From NCBI RefSeq assembly GCF_030440515.1, contig NZ_CP076543.1, forward strand, positions 3,534,001 through 3,598,000: a stretch of DNA of 64,000 bases, read 5' to 3'. This DNA is from Streptomyces xanthophaeus. Its GTDB lineage: Bacteria; Actinomycetota; Actinomycetes; Streptomycetales; Streptomycetaceae. The notes under the pieces are model-generated. The model saw only the letters and a program-made list of their open reading frames with translations. It searched no databases and was not told the DNA's origin. A program made the translations under genes and the position numbers. This document shows, piece by piece, positions 38,623 to 46,817 of the stretch; position 1 is the first letter of the stretch, and each line of letters starts with the position of its first letter.

Positions 38623-39395
38623 GGCTCCTGTCCCGGCAGTCCAGGCAGCCCCGGCAGTCCTGGCAGCCGCGCCGGTTCCGGCCGTCCCCGCAGTCCTCCG
38701 GCGGCACGGGCGGCGAGTGCGGCGGCGAAAGCCCCGTGATCGAACTCCGCGGGGCCGGCCTCACCTACCCCGGGCCGCCGCCCGTCGCGGCCCTGCACCC
38801 CTGCGACCTGACCGTCCGGCGCGGCGAGTTCATCACCGTCGTCGGCCCCTCCGGCTCCGGGAAGTCCACCTTCCTCAACGTCGCCGGGCTGCTCGACTCC
38901 CCCACCAGCGGCCGCTACCTGCTCGACGGGATCGACACCGCCGCGCTCCCCGACCGGGAGCGCACCGCTCTGCGCGGCCGCCGGATCGGTTTCGTCTTCC
39001 AGTCCTTCCACCTCCTCCCCCACCGGTCCGCCCTGGAGAACGTCACCCTCGCCATGCTCTACACACAGGTCCCGCGCGCCCAGCGCCTCGTACGGGCCCG
39101 CGAGGCCCTCGACCAGGTCGGTCTCGGGCACCGGGCCGGCGCCGTGCCCGGCCGGCTGTCGGGCGGCGAGCGCCAGCGCGTGGCGATCGCCCGCGCCCTG
39201 GTCGGGCGCCCCTCGCTCCTGCTGTGCGACGAGCCGAGCGGCAATCTCGACTCCGTGAACGCCGCGTCCGTCCTCGGACTGCTGGACGAACTGCACGGAG
39301 CCGGGATGACCGTTCTCGTCATCACGCACGACCCCGAAGTGGCCCGGCGCGGCACCCGGACCGTCACCATCCGCGACGGGCGGCTGGATCCTTGA
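38619..39395 (+). CDS. ABC exporter ATP-binding protein (MacB/LolD-type)
   Basis: A 258-residue nucleotide-binding subunit. Walker A is GPSGSGKST, the Q-loop is FVFQSFHLLPHRSALENV, the signature is LSGGERQRVAIARAL, and Walker B is LLLCDEPSGNLD, typical of LolD/MacB/FtsE-like ATPases. GTG 38619 overlaps the adaptor stop and has GGGGGA upstream. It gives an unusual Arg/Gln/Pro/Ser-rich 38-residue leader (RQSRQPRQSWQPRR). A GTG at 38736 would remove this leader and start at the normal domain edge, so the true start is uncertain. Confidence 0.9.
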   Translation: MRLLSRQSRQPRQSWQPRRFRPSPQSSGGTGGECGGESPVIELRGAGLTYPGPPPVAALHPCDLTVRRGEFITVVGPSGSGKSTFLNVAGLLDSPTSGRYLLDGIDTAALPDRERTALRGRRIGFVFQSFHLLPHRSALENVTLAMLYTQVPRAQRLVRAREALDQVGLGHRAGAVPGRLSGGERQRVAIARALVGRPSLLLCDEPSGNLDSVNAASVLGLLDELHGAGMTVLVITHDPEVARRGTRTVTIRDGRLDP

Positions 39396-40612
39396 GCGCC
39401 GTCGCCCCCACCCGGCTGTCCGTGCGCGACGCGCTGGCCGAGGCCGTCGCCGGGATGCTGCGCCGCCCCGGGCGGGCCGTGCTCACCGCCCTCGGCACCG
39501 TCCTCGGCGTGGGCAGCTTCGTGGCCGTCCTCGGCCTCACCGCCACCATCTCCTCTCAGATCGACGCCCGGTTCAACGTCCTGACCGCCACCGAGGTCAG
39601 CATCGAGGACGTCGCCGCCCGGCAGAACGAGTTCGCCGGGACCGGCTTCCCCGCCGACGCCGAGCAGCGGCTGCGCGCCGTCGCGGGCATCGAGCACGCC
39701 GGGGTGATGTGGACGGTGCGGCTCGACCCGCGCACCGCCGTCGGCCCCCTGCCGTCCGGCGCCGGCGACCCGGCCACCGGCGCGGCCGTCGTCGCCGCCT
39801 CCCCCGGCGCCGTCGCCGCCCTCGTACCGACCCTCCAGGAGGGCCGGATCTACGACGACTTCGCCGAGCGCGGCCACGAGCGCGTCGTCGTCATCGGCAG
39901 CGGCCTCGCCGCCCGCCTGGGCATCACCACCCTGGCCACCCGGCCCGCCCTCTACATCGGGCAGGAGCCGTTCACCGTGGCGGGCATCGTCGCGGACCTC
40001 CGGCGCCGGCCCGAACACCTGATGTCGGTGCTCGTCCCGCGCACCACCGCCGAGCAGCTCTGGGGGCCGCCCTCGCCCGGCGGCGCGACCATGCTGATCT
40101 CCACCGAGCTCGGCGCCGCCCGCCAGGTCGCCGACCTCGCCCCGCTCGCGCTGCGGCCCGACCACCCCGAGTACCTCAAGGCCGTCCCACCGCCCGACCC
40201 GCGGATGCTGCGCTCCGGTGTCACCGCCGACCTGAGCGCGCTCTTCCTGCTGCTCGCCGGGATCTGCCTGGTCATCGGCGCGGTCGGGATCGCCAACACC
40301 ACCCTGGTCGCCGTACTGGAGCGGACCGGGGAGATCGGGCTGCGCCGGGCGCTCGGCGCCCGGGGCCGGCACATCTCGGCCCAGTTCCTCACCGAGTCCG
40401 CGGCCCTGGGGGCTCTCGGCGGCCTGGTCGGGACCTCGCTGGGCGAGCTGACGGTGGTCGCCGTCGCCCTCGCCCGTGACTGGACCCCGGTGATCCATCC
40501 GGCCACCGTCGCCGCGGCTCCGCTCGCCGGCCTGGTCACCGGGCTGCTCGCCGGGCTCTATCCCGCCTGGCGGGCGGCCCGTGTGGAACCGGCCGAGGCC
40601 CTGCGAAGATAG
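39392..40612 (+). CDS. ABC exporter permease (MacB/FtsX-type)
   Basis: A 406-residue membrane protein with one N-terminal helix (about 28-50), a large extracellular MacB-PCD-like domain (about 55-275) and three C-terminal helices (FLLLAGICLVIGAVGIANTTLV onward). EIGLRRALGARGRHISAQFLTES is the conserved FtsX signature. It forms a mechanotransmission-type exporter or signalling unit with the ATPase upstream. The TTG at 39392 overlaps the ATPase stop (TTGA); a GTG at 39422 is an alternative. The substrate may be a peptide, lipid or antibiotic and is not known. Confidence 0.88.
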   Translation: MSAVAPTRLSVRDALAEAVAGMLRRPGRAVLTALGTVLGVGSFVAVLGLTATISSQIDARFNVLTATEVSIEDVAARQNEFAGTGFPADAEQRLRAVAGIEHAGVMWTVRLDPRTAVGPLPSGAGDPATGAAVVAASPGAVAALVPTLQEGRIYDDFAERGHERVVVIGSGLAARLGITTLATRPALYIGQEPFTVAGIVADLRRRPEHLMSVLVPRTTAEQLWGPPSPGGATMLISTELGAARQVADLAPLALRPDHPEYLKAVPPPDPRMLRSGVTADLSALFLLLAGICLVIGAVGIANTTLVAVLERTGEIGLRRALGARGRHISAQFLTESAALGALGGLVGTSLGELTVVAVALARDWTPVIHPATVAAAPLAGLVTGLLAGLYPAWRAARVEPAEALRR

Positions 40613-40669
40613 CGGGAGCGCGCCCGGCCGTCAGGGCCGCCCCGACCCGCCCCTGGAGGTGGCGGTCCC

Positions 40670-40981
40670 GTGAACCTGAAGCCGTACGCATCCCACGGCG
40701 CCGGCGACCCCGGCGCGGTCCCGGCCGCGCTCGGGCTCGGCCTGCTCGCGGTGGGCGGCTGGCTGCTGACCACCGCCCGCCCCTGGCAGAAGCCCGGCCA
40801 CCCGCTCGTACTGGGCCTCGGCTGGACCGCGTCGGGGGCACTGCTGGTGTGCGGGCTGGTCCTGCTGGCCAGGTGCGTCCGTACCGTCCACGGCCGCCCG
40901 GACCCGGGAGCGGCCCTGGACGCGGCCCCGGACACGGCCGTGCCCGCACCCACCGAAGCGGGCACGGGCACGGACGACTGA
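40670..40981 (+). CDS. Small two-helix membrane protein
   Basis: A 103-residue protein with two predicted membrane helices (about 17-35 and 49-70) and an acidic Pro/Thr/Ala tail. I do not recognise the family. GGAGGT lies 9 bp before the GTG, a strong SD that supports real translation. It follows the exporter permease by 57 bp in the same direction and may belong to its operon. It is convergent with the menJ-like gene, with only 9 bp between them. Confidence 0.7.
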   Translation: MNLKPYASHGAGDPGAVPAALGLGLLAVGGWLLTTARPWQKPGHPLVLGLGWTASGALLVCGLVLLARCVRTVHGRPDPGAALDAAPDTAVPAPTEAGTGTDD

Positions 40982-40990
40982 CGCGGCGGC

Positions 40991-42274
40991 TCAGGCCTTC
41001 GGGGCCACCTTCGAGAGGCCGTTGATGATGCGGTCCATCGCGTCGCCGCCCGTCGGGTCGGTCAGGTTGGCGAGCATCTTCAGGGTGAACCGCATCAGCA
41101 CCGGGTGGGTCAGACCGCGCTGGGCGGCGATCTTCATGACCTTCGGGTTGCCGATCAGCTTCACGAAGGCGCGGCCCAGGGTGTAGTAGCCGCCGTAGGT
41201 CTCCTTGAGCACCTTCGGGTAGTTGTGCAGCGCCAGCTCGCGCTGGGCCGGGGTGGCCCTGGCCTGGGCCTGCACGATGACGTCGGCCGCGATCTGGCCC
41301 GACTCCATGGCGTACGCGATGCCCTCGCCGTTGAACGGGTTGACGAGCCCGCCCGCGTCGCCGACCAGCAGCAGGCCCTTGGTGTAGTGCGGCTGCCGGT
41401 TGAAGGCCATCGGCAGGGCCGCGCCGCGGATCGGCTGCGTCATGTTCTCGGGGGTGTAGCCCCAGTCCTCCGGCATGGAGGCGCACCAGGCCTTGAGGAC
41501 CTCGCGCCAGTCCAGCTCCTTGAAGGCGGAGGAGGAGTTGAGGATGCCGAGGCCGACGTTGGAGGTGCCGTCGCCCATGCCGAAGATCCAGCCGTAGCCG
41601 GGCAGCAGCCGGTCCTGCGCGCCGCGCCGGTCCCACAGCTCCAGCCAGGACTCCAGGTAGTCGTCGTCGTGCCGCGGCGAGGTGAAGTACGTCCGCACGG
41701 CCACGCCCATCGGGCGGTCCTCGCGCCGGTGCAGCCCCATCGCCAGGGACAGGCGGGAGGAGTTGCCGTCGGCCGCGACGACCAGCGGGGCGTGGAAGGT
41801 GACCGGGGTCTTCTCCTCGCCGAGCTTCGCGTGCACGCCGGTGATGTGGCCGGTGCGCGCGTCGCGCACGGGCTCGCCGACGGTGCAGCGCTCGTACAGC
41901 CGGGCGCCGGCCTTCTGCGCCTGGCGGGCCAGGGTCTCGTCGAAGTCGTCACGCTTGCGGACGAGTCCGTAGTCCGGATAGGAGGCGAGTTCCGGCCAGT
42001 CCAGCTGGAGCCGCTGCCCGCCGCCGATGATCCGCAGGCCCTTGTTCCGCAGCCAGCCGGCCTCTTCGGAGATGTCGATGCCCATGGCCACCAGCTGCTT
42101 GGTGGCGCGCGGGGTCAGGCCGTCGCCGCAGACCTTCTCGCGCGGGAACGCCGTCTTCTCCAGCAGCAGGACGTCCAATCCGGCCTTGGCGAGGTAGTAG
42201 GCGGTGGTCGAGCCGGCGGGCCCGGCCCCGACGACGATCACGTCCGCGGAGTGTTCGGAGAGGAGCTCGGTCAC
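40991..42274 (-). CDS. Geranylgeranyl-reductase-family FAD oxidoreductase, probable menaquinone side-chain reductase
   Basis: A 427-residue flavoprotein. VIVVGAGPAGSTTAYYLAKAGLDVLLLEK (13-41) binds ADP, FPREKVCGDGLTPRA is the family signature, and LLLVGDAGGLVNPFNGEGIAYAMESG near 290-315 is the second FAD motif. Relatives saturate isoprenoid chains; mycobacterial MenJ reduces one double bond of menaquinone. The nearby menG, mqnC and mqnA genes and the nuo operon favour that role. Streptomyces menaquinones are partly hydrogenated, which fits. Reduction of another polyprenyl lipid cannot be excluded. Confidence 0.87.
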   Translation of the reverse strand: MTELLSEHSADVIVVGAGPAGSTTAYYLAKAGLDVLLLEKTAFPREKVCGDGLTPRATKQLVAMGIDISEEAGWLRNKGLRIIGGGQRLQLDWPELASYPDYGLVRKRDDFDETLARQAQKAGARLYERCTVGEPVRDARTGHITGVHAKLGEEKTPVTFHAPLVVAADGNSSRLSLAMGLHRREDRPMGVAVRTYFTSPRHDDDYLESWLELWDRRGAQDRLLPGYGWIFGMGDGTSNVGLGILNSSSAFKELDWREVLKAWCASMPEDWGYTPENMTQPIRGAALPMAFNRQPHYTKGLLLVGDAGGLVNPFNGEGIAYAMESGQIAADVIVQAQARATPAQRELALHNYPKVLKETYGGYYTLGRAFVKLIGNPKVMKIAAQRGLTHPVLMRFTLKMLANLTDPTGGDAMDRIINGLSKVAPKA

Positions 42275-42371
42275 TGCGGGATCTCCCGAAGGCTCGATAT
42301 AGGGTGCCAGGCGGCACCGGACATGTGCAGTCTATGCAGCGAGAGAGATCGCGATCCGAAGGGTGCCTCCG

Positions 42372-42899
42372 ATGACCACCTCGCCGACCCGGCCGCTTCC
42401 CGCCGTACAGCTCCGCGTGCCCACCGACGAGGACGCGCGCGCCTGGCACGCGGCCTTCGCCGACCCCGACGTCATGGAGTTCCTGGGGGGTCCCGCGGAG
42501 CTGTCCGCGTACGAGGAGATCACCGCGCGCCAGCGCATGCACGACGCCCAGCTGGGTTACTGCCTGTGGACCCTGGTGGACGCGCAGGGTGCGGTGATCG
42601 GCTTCACCGGCGCCCAGCCGTGGCCCCGGGAGAAGGAGTGGGGCCCGGTCGGCGAGATCGAGATCGGCTGGCGGCTGGGCCGCTCCGCGTGGGGCCAGGG
42701 GTACGCGTACGCCGCCGCGCTCGCCACACTGGAGCGGGTCCGCGCGGCGGGTGTCCCGCACGTCGTGGCGATGATCGACGCCCGGAACGCGCGTTCGGTG
42801 GCGGTGGCGGAGCGTCTGGGCATGACCCTGGCGGATGAGTTCACCACGCCGGCCGGCAACCCGGCCCGTCGTTACGTCCTGTCCCTGCGGGACGAGTGA
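42372..42899 (+). CDS. GNAT-family N-acetyltransferase (RimJ/RimL-like)
   Basis: A 175-residue acetyltransferase_3-type protein. GEIEIGWRLGRSAWGQGYAYAAALATLE includes the acetyl-CoA loop (Q/RxxGxG/A), and DARNARSVAVAERLGM is motif B. Such enzymes acetylate protein N-termini, amino-sugars or small amines; the acceptor here is unknown. ATG 42372 is preferred over the GTG three codons earlier on SD spacing. It is divergent from the menJ-like gene and convergent with glutaminase. Confidence 0.88.
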   Translation: MTTSPTRPLPAVQLRVPTDEDARAWHAAFADPDVMEFLGGPAELSAYEEITARQRMHDAQLGYCLWTLVDAQGAVIGFTGAQPWPREKEWGPVGEIEIGWRLGRSAWGQGYAYAAALATLERVRAAGVPHVVAMIDARNARSVAVAERLGMTLADEFTTPAGNPARRYVLSLRDE

Positions 42900-42951
42900 G
42901 CGGGCTGCGACCCGGACCCCGCGCGCGGAGCGGCGTGTCCGGGCGCGCGCG

Positions 42952-43881
42952 TCAGAAGACGGAGAGGCCCGTCAGGGTCGTGAAGCGGTCGAGGGCGGCC
43001 ACGCCCGCCACCGAGTTGCCCCGGGCGTCCAGGCCCGGGCTCCACACCGCGAGGGTGCACTGCCCCGGGACGACGGCGACGATGCCGCCGCCCACCCCGC
43101 TCTTGCCGGGCAGCCCGACGCGGTAGGCGAACTCGCCCGCCGCGTCGTACGTCCCGCAGGTCAGCATCACCGCGTTGATCTGCTTGGCCTCGCTGCGCGT
43201 CAGCAGCCGTGTACCGTCCGCGCGGAGCCCGTGCCGGGCCAGGAAGCGCCCGGCACGGGCCAGGTCGGCGCAGCTCATCTCGATGGAGCACTGCCAGAAG
43301 TAGTGCTCCAGCAGCGCGGGTACCGGGTTGTCGATGTTCCCGTACGAGGCCATGAAGTGGGCGACGGCCGCGTTGCGGTCGCCGTGCTCCTGCTCGGAGG
43401 CCGCGACCTCGGCGTCGAAGCCGATGTCCGGGTTCTGGCTCTCCAGCCGCAGGAACTCCAGCAGCTCGCTGCTGGCGTCACCCGTCAGGGTCTGGAGCCG
43501 GTCGGTGACCACGAGGGCGCCCGCATTGATGAACGGATTGCGCGGAATGCCGTTTTCGTATTCCAGTTGGACGAGCGAGTTGAACGGGTTGCCGGAGGGC
43601 TCCCGGCCGACCCGCTCCCACAGGCTGTCGCCGCCCTCCGCCAGGGCCAGGGCGAGGGCGAAGACCTTGGTGATGGACTGGGCGGAGAAGGGGACCCGCC
43701 AGTCCCCCACCCCGAAGACGTTGCCGTCGAGGTCGGCGATGGCCATCCCGAACTGCCGCCGGTCCACGCAGGCCAGCGCCGGGATGTACTCGGCCGGAGT
43801 GCCGCTGCCGATCAGCGGGGCGATGTCGGCGGCGATCCGCTCCAGCAGGGGCCCGTAGTCCGTGGGCGCGACGTCTGGCAC
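42952..43881 (-). CDS. glsA: Glutaminase
   Basis: A 309-residue serine-dependent glutaminase that hydrolyses glutamine to glutamate and ammonia. FSAQSITKVFALALAL holds the catalytic Ser-x-x-Lys. NPFNSLVQLEYENGIPRNPFINAGAL, the NAVMLTCGTYDAAGEFAYRVGLPGKSGVGGGI block and the LDARGNSVAG end are all conserved. Length matches bacterial GlsA without the STAS domain. The GTG at 43881 lies 5 bp after the menG stop, so the two genes are probably cotranscribed. Confidence 0.94.
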   Translation of the reverse strand: MPDVAPTDYGPLLERIAADIAPLIGSGTPAEYIPALACVDRRQFGMAIADLDGNVFGVGDWRVPFSAQSITKVFALALALAEGGDSLWERVGREPSGNPFNSLVQLEYENGIPRNPFINAGALVVTDRLQTLTGDASSELLEFLRLESQNPDIGFDAEVAASEQEHGDRNAAVAHFMASYGNIDNPVPALLEHYFWQCSIEMSCADLARAGRFLARHGLRADGTRLLTRSEAKQINAVMLTCGTYDAAGEFAYRVGLPGKSGVGGGIVAVVPGQCTLAVWSPGLDARGNSVAGVAALDRFTTLTGLSVF

Positions 43882-43886
43882 GGCGG

Positions 43887-44579
43887 TCAGTCCTTGATGC
43901 CCCGGTGCAGCGCGACGATGCCGCCGCTGAGGTTGCGCCAGGCGACCTTGGACCAGCCGGCCTTCTGCAGCAGGGCCGCCAGCGCGGGCTGGTCGGGCCA
44001 TTCGCGGATGGACTCGGCGAGGTACACGTACGGGTCGGGGTCGGACACCACCGTGCGGGCCACCGGCGGCAGCGCCCGCATCAGGTACTCCATGTAGACC
44101 GTGCGGAACGGCGCCCAGGTGGGCTGCGAGAACTCGCAGATGACGACCTGCCCGCCGGGCTTCGTCACCCGGTACAGCTCGCGCAGGGCGGCGTCGGTGT
44201 CCTGGACGTTGCGCAGCCCGAAGGAGATGGTCACGGTGTCGAAGACGTCGTCCTTGAACGGCAGCTTCGTCGCGTCACCGGCGGTCAGCGGCAGCCAGGA
44301 GTGCCTCTTCTTGCCCTCCATGAGCATGCCCAGGGAGAAGTCGCAGGGGACGACGTACGCCCCGGTGGCGGCGAAGGGCAGCGAGGAGGTGGCGGTTCCG
44401 GCGGCCAGGTCCAGGACCACGTGCCCGGGGCGCGCGCCGACCGCCTTGGCGACCTCCTTGCGCCACAGCCGGGCCTGACCCAGCGAGATGACGTCGTTGG
44501 TGAGGTCGTATTTCGCCGCGATGCCGTCGAACATGGAGGCGACTTCGTGCGGCTGCTTGTCCAGGGAAGCCCTTGTCAC
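43887..44579 (-). CDS. menG: Demethylmenaquinone methyltransferase
   Basis: A 230-residue SAM-dependent methyltransferase of the UbiE/MenG family, adding the C2 methyl in the last ring step of menaquinone synthesis. [29 protein letters not shown] is the N-terminal signature, [18 protein letters not shown] binds SAM, and [31 protein letters not shown] is the second family signature. The start is GTG 44579. A GC-rich hairpin lies about 65 bp upstream in its leader region. In Streptomyces it serves the futalosine route, whose genes mqnC and mqnA are nearby. Confidence 0.94.
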   Translation of the reverse strand: MTRASLDKQPHEVASMFDGIAAKYDLTNDVISLGQARLWRKEVAKAVGARPGHVVLDLAAGTATSSLPFAATGAYVVPCDFSLGMLMEGKKRHSWLPLTAGDATKLPFKDDVFDTVTISFGLRNVQDTDAALRELYRVTKPGGQVVICEFSQPTWAPFRTVYMEYLMRALPPVARTVVSDPDPYVYLAESIREWPDQPALAALLQKAGWSKVAWRNLSGGIVALHRGIKD

Positions 44580-44643
44580 TGGCGTTCGCCCCTCGGTGTG
44601 CGATGCGGATCGGCGGGTACGCACCCATCCTCTCAGGCCGCGC

Positions 44644-44662
44644 CCCCCGCGAGCCGCGGGGG
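44644..44662. promoter_or_regulatory. GC hairpin upstream of menG
   Basis: CCCCCGCG and CGCGGGGG face each other across a 3-nt loop, 65 bp upstream of the menG GTG, in the divergent region shared with the DUF3152 gene. It could be a leader structure or a terminator-like insulator. Confidence 0.5.
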
Positions 44663-44845
44663 CTCCGACACCCCCGCCCGCCATACCCATCGGACAGGTG
44701 TCGGAAACTGTTCCGAAGGACAGTTACGCCACGCCCCGGCGGACACGTTGACTGACACGGTGCGGCCCGGTGAGGGTCACCCACTGGATCGGTGACCGAA
44801 TCGTGGCCGGTCCGGCAGTGGCCGCCGCGAACAGGAAGCTTCACG

Positions 44846-45748
44846 ATGCCGGCAGGCCATTCCAGCGGTCGCTCCCGCCGCAGCAGCCCGCGCGCCCAGC
44901 GCCGGGCCGAGCGGCGCAAGCGGCTGCGGCGCACGATCCTCCTCGGCTCGGCGGCCCTCGCCGTGGTCTCGGCGACCGCGTACACACTGCTGCCCCAGGA
45001 CGACGACGCGAAGGCCGCCGCGGGCCGGGCCACGGCCAAGCCCGACCCGACGGCCGGGGAATCCGGCGACGGCTCCGCGAACCCGGTCCCGCAGGGCGGC
45101 CAGGAGTCCCCCTCCCCGCAGCCGTCCACCCCGCCCCCGGCGTCTCCCCCGGCCTCGCCCACGCCGTCGGCCGGCTCCGCGACACCCACCCAGCCGGGCG
45201 CCTTCAAGGCCTCCGCCACCGCCGGCAAGGCGCAGGGCAAGGGGCCCGCGCGGCGCTGGCGGATCGAGGTCGAGGAGGGCAGCGGGGTCGACCCGGAGTC
45301 GGCCGCCCGCTCGGTCGAGGCGATCCTCGGGGACCGGCGCGGCTGGACCCAGGACCCGAAGTACGGCTTCCAGCTCGTCGGGGCGGGCCAGCCGGTCGAT
45401 TTCACCATCAAGATCGCCACGCCCAAGACCACCGACCGCCTGTGCGAGGTGGTCACGCCCGAGCTCATCGGCGAGACCAACTGCAGCACGGGGCACACCG
45501 TCGTGGTCAACCTCAAGCGCTGGCAGGAGGGTTCGCCGCAGTTCAACGGCACACCCGAGGAGTACCGGGCCCTGATCATCAACCACGAGGTCGGGCACGA
45601 GCTCGGCCGCGGGCACGAGGGCTGTCCGGGCGCCGGCCAGCTCGCTCCGGCGATGATGCAGCAGATCAAGGGACTGCAGGGCTGCAAGTCCAACGCCTGG
45701 CCGTACGACTCCGATGGAACCTACCTGTCCGGTCCACACGTCCTATAG
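44846..45748 (+). CDS. DUF3152-type secreted or membrane-anchored zinc metalloprotease
   Basis: A 300-residue protein. A very Arg-rich N-terminus precedes a single hydrophobic helix (about 30-50), then a Pro/Ser linker of about 70 residues (PSPQPSTPPPASPPASPTPS) and a globular domain from about 130. HEVGHELGRGH near 250 is the extended metzincin zinc motif HExxHxxGxxH. CEVVTPELIGETNCSTGH and HEGCPG carry cysteines. The DUF3152 family is widespread in actinobacteria and predicted to be extracellular protease; its target is unknown. AGGAAG precedes the ATG. Confidence 0.87.
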   Translation: MPAGHSSGRSRRSSPRAQRRAERRKRLRRTILLGSAALAVVSATAYTLLPQDDDAKAAAGRATAKPDPTAGESGDGSANPVPQGGQESPSPQPSTPPPASPPASPTPSAGSATPTQPGAFKASATAGKAQGKGPARRWRIEVEEGSGVDPESAARSVEAILGDRRGWTQDPKYGFQLVGAGQPVDFTIKIATPKTTDRLCEVVTPELIGETNCSTGHTVVVNLKRWQEGSPQFNGTPEEYRALIINHEVGHELGRGHEGCPGAGQLAPAMMQQIKGLQGCKSNAWPYDSDGTYLSGPHVL

Positions 45749-45798
45749 GTGGGGAGAGCCGGCCACAGGACGGACCGGCCGGGGGGCAAGGAGAAAAC

Positions 45799-46191
45799 GT
45801 GCGCGTCGTCAGCTTCAGCGTCCCGGCGTGGTTCCCCTCGTACGAGGAGCCGGGCGCGCAGGAGCAGGCGCCGTGCGAGGACGTGCCCGCCGGCTCCGCG
45901 CCCGACGGGGACCGGCCCGCCGACACCCAGCTGACCGAGCAGGAATCGGCGGTGTTCCTGTGCCTGGCCACCGGCGCCTCCAACCGGGAACTCGCCGCCG
46001 AGCTCCAACTCTCCGTCAGCACCGTCAAGTTCCACGTGGTCAACATACGGGCCAAACTGGGCGGCATCAGCCGCCTGCAGGCCTGCCTGCTGGCCGCCCT
46101 CGCCCGGGAGGACACCCGGCGCGCCGAGGACACCGCCCGCGGCGGGGAGAACGGGCTCAGCGGCGGCGGTGCAGCAGCCGCCCGCCGATGA
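45799..46191 (+). CDS. Orphan LuxR-type (GerE-like) DNA-binding protein
   Basis: A 130-residue protein with a disordered N-terminus and a C-terminal GerE/LuxR helix-turn-helix at about 48-105 (LTEQESAVFLCLATGASNRELAAELQLSVSTVKFHVVNIRAKL). It has no receiver or sensor domain, so it is a stand-alone regulator like GerE. AAGGAG lies 5 bp before the GTG. It starts 50 bp after the DUF3152 gene in the same direction and may share its transcript. Its 3' end overlaps the convergent degenerate amidohydrolase gene by 35 bp. Confidence 0.85.
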   Translation: MRVVSFSVPAWFPSYEEPGAQEQAPCEDVPAGSAPDGDRPADTQLTEQESAVFLCLATGASNRELAAELQLSVSTVKFHVVNIRAKLGGISRLQACLLAALAREDTRRAEDTARGGENGLSGGGAAAARR

Positions 46192-46801
46192 CCGTGGCCA
46201 CGCACGTGGTCGCACCCTGCTCCAGCAACTCGGCCTCGTCCGCCACCGCGAAGACCGCGAAGCGCGCCGGAACCCCCGCCTCCAGGATCCCGAGGAAGGC
46301 CTCCGCAGCAGCGCCCCGCCCGGCGAGGGGATCCAGCGCGGGCAGCCCTTCGTAGGCGGCGGGCGGCAGGATCGTGAGCCCGGACCGGGACACCGCCGTG
46401 CGCACCGCCGGGATCGTGAAGCGGCCGCAGACCGCCACCACCCCACGGGCCAGCAGCCGCTGCGTACCGCGCCGGGCGCTGTGGCCCCACCGCGGCTCGG
46501 TCATCTTCAGCGCCTCCAGCGCGGCCGCCCCCCGGATCGGGTCGGCGCCGAGCTCGGTGACCTCGTACGGGTCGTCCGGGTAGTACGTGCGCTCCAGCAG
46601 CTCGTCCGCCCCGCGCACCACCAGCCCCGGGGTGATCGCCCCGGGCCAGCGGCGGGTCCGGGCGTGCGGGTGGGCCGCGGCGACCTCCTCGTACGGCCCC
46701 ACGCGGGCGATCCGGTCGCCGTCGACGAGGACCGCGCCGCCGGACAGCGGCGCGGATCCCGGCCCGGGGACCAGGAGTTCGGCGGTGTGCAGCGTCAGCA
46801 T
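46157..46801 (-). CDS. Imidazolonepropionase-like protein, degenerate amidohydrolase
   Basis: A 214-residue protein with the amidohydrolase N-terminal beta-sandwich (LVPGPGSAPLSGGAVLVDGDRIARVG) and the expected join GAITPGLVV. Instead of the metal-binding HxH of PGLIDxHxH it continues VRGADELLERTYY, and the usual later His and Asp ligands are not apparent. A closing beta-sandwich strand (ATTCVATVIGGRLLHRR) is retained. At about half the normal length it is probably not a hydrolase. It sits 16 bp downstream of mqnC in the same direction, so an accessory role in menaquinone synthesis is conceivable. Confidence 0.78.
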   Translation of the reverse strand: MLTLHTAELLVPGPGSAPLSGGAVLVDGDRIARVGPYEEVAAAHPHARTRRWPGAITPGLVVRGADELLERTYYPDDPYEVTELGADPIRGAAALEALKMTEPRWGHSARRGTQRLLARGVVAVCGRFTIPAVRTAVSRSGLTILPPAAYEGLPALDPLAGRGAAAEAFLGILEAGVPARFAVFAVADEAELLEQGATTCVATVIGGRLLHRRR

Positions 46802-46817
46802 CGGTCGGCGGGCGTCG

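Noticed and set aside
46157..46191. Frameshift or annotation error at the overlap of the LuxR-type and amidohydrolase-like genes
   Set aside because: The genes are convergent, and a 35-bp overlap of their tails leaves both products with coherent ends. Such overlaps are ordinary.
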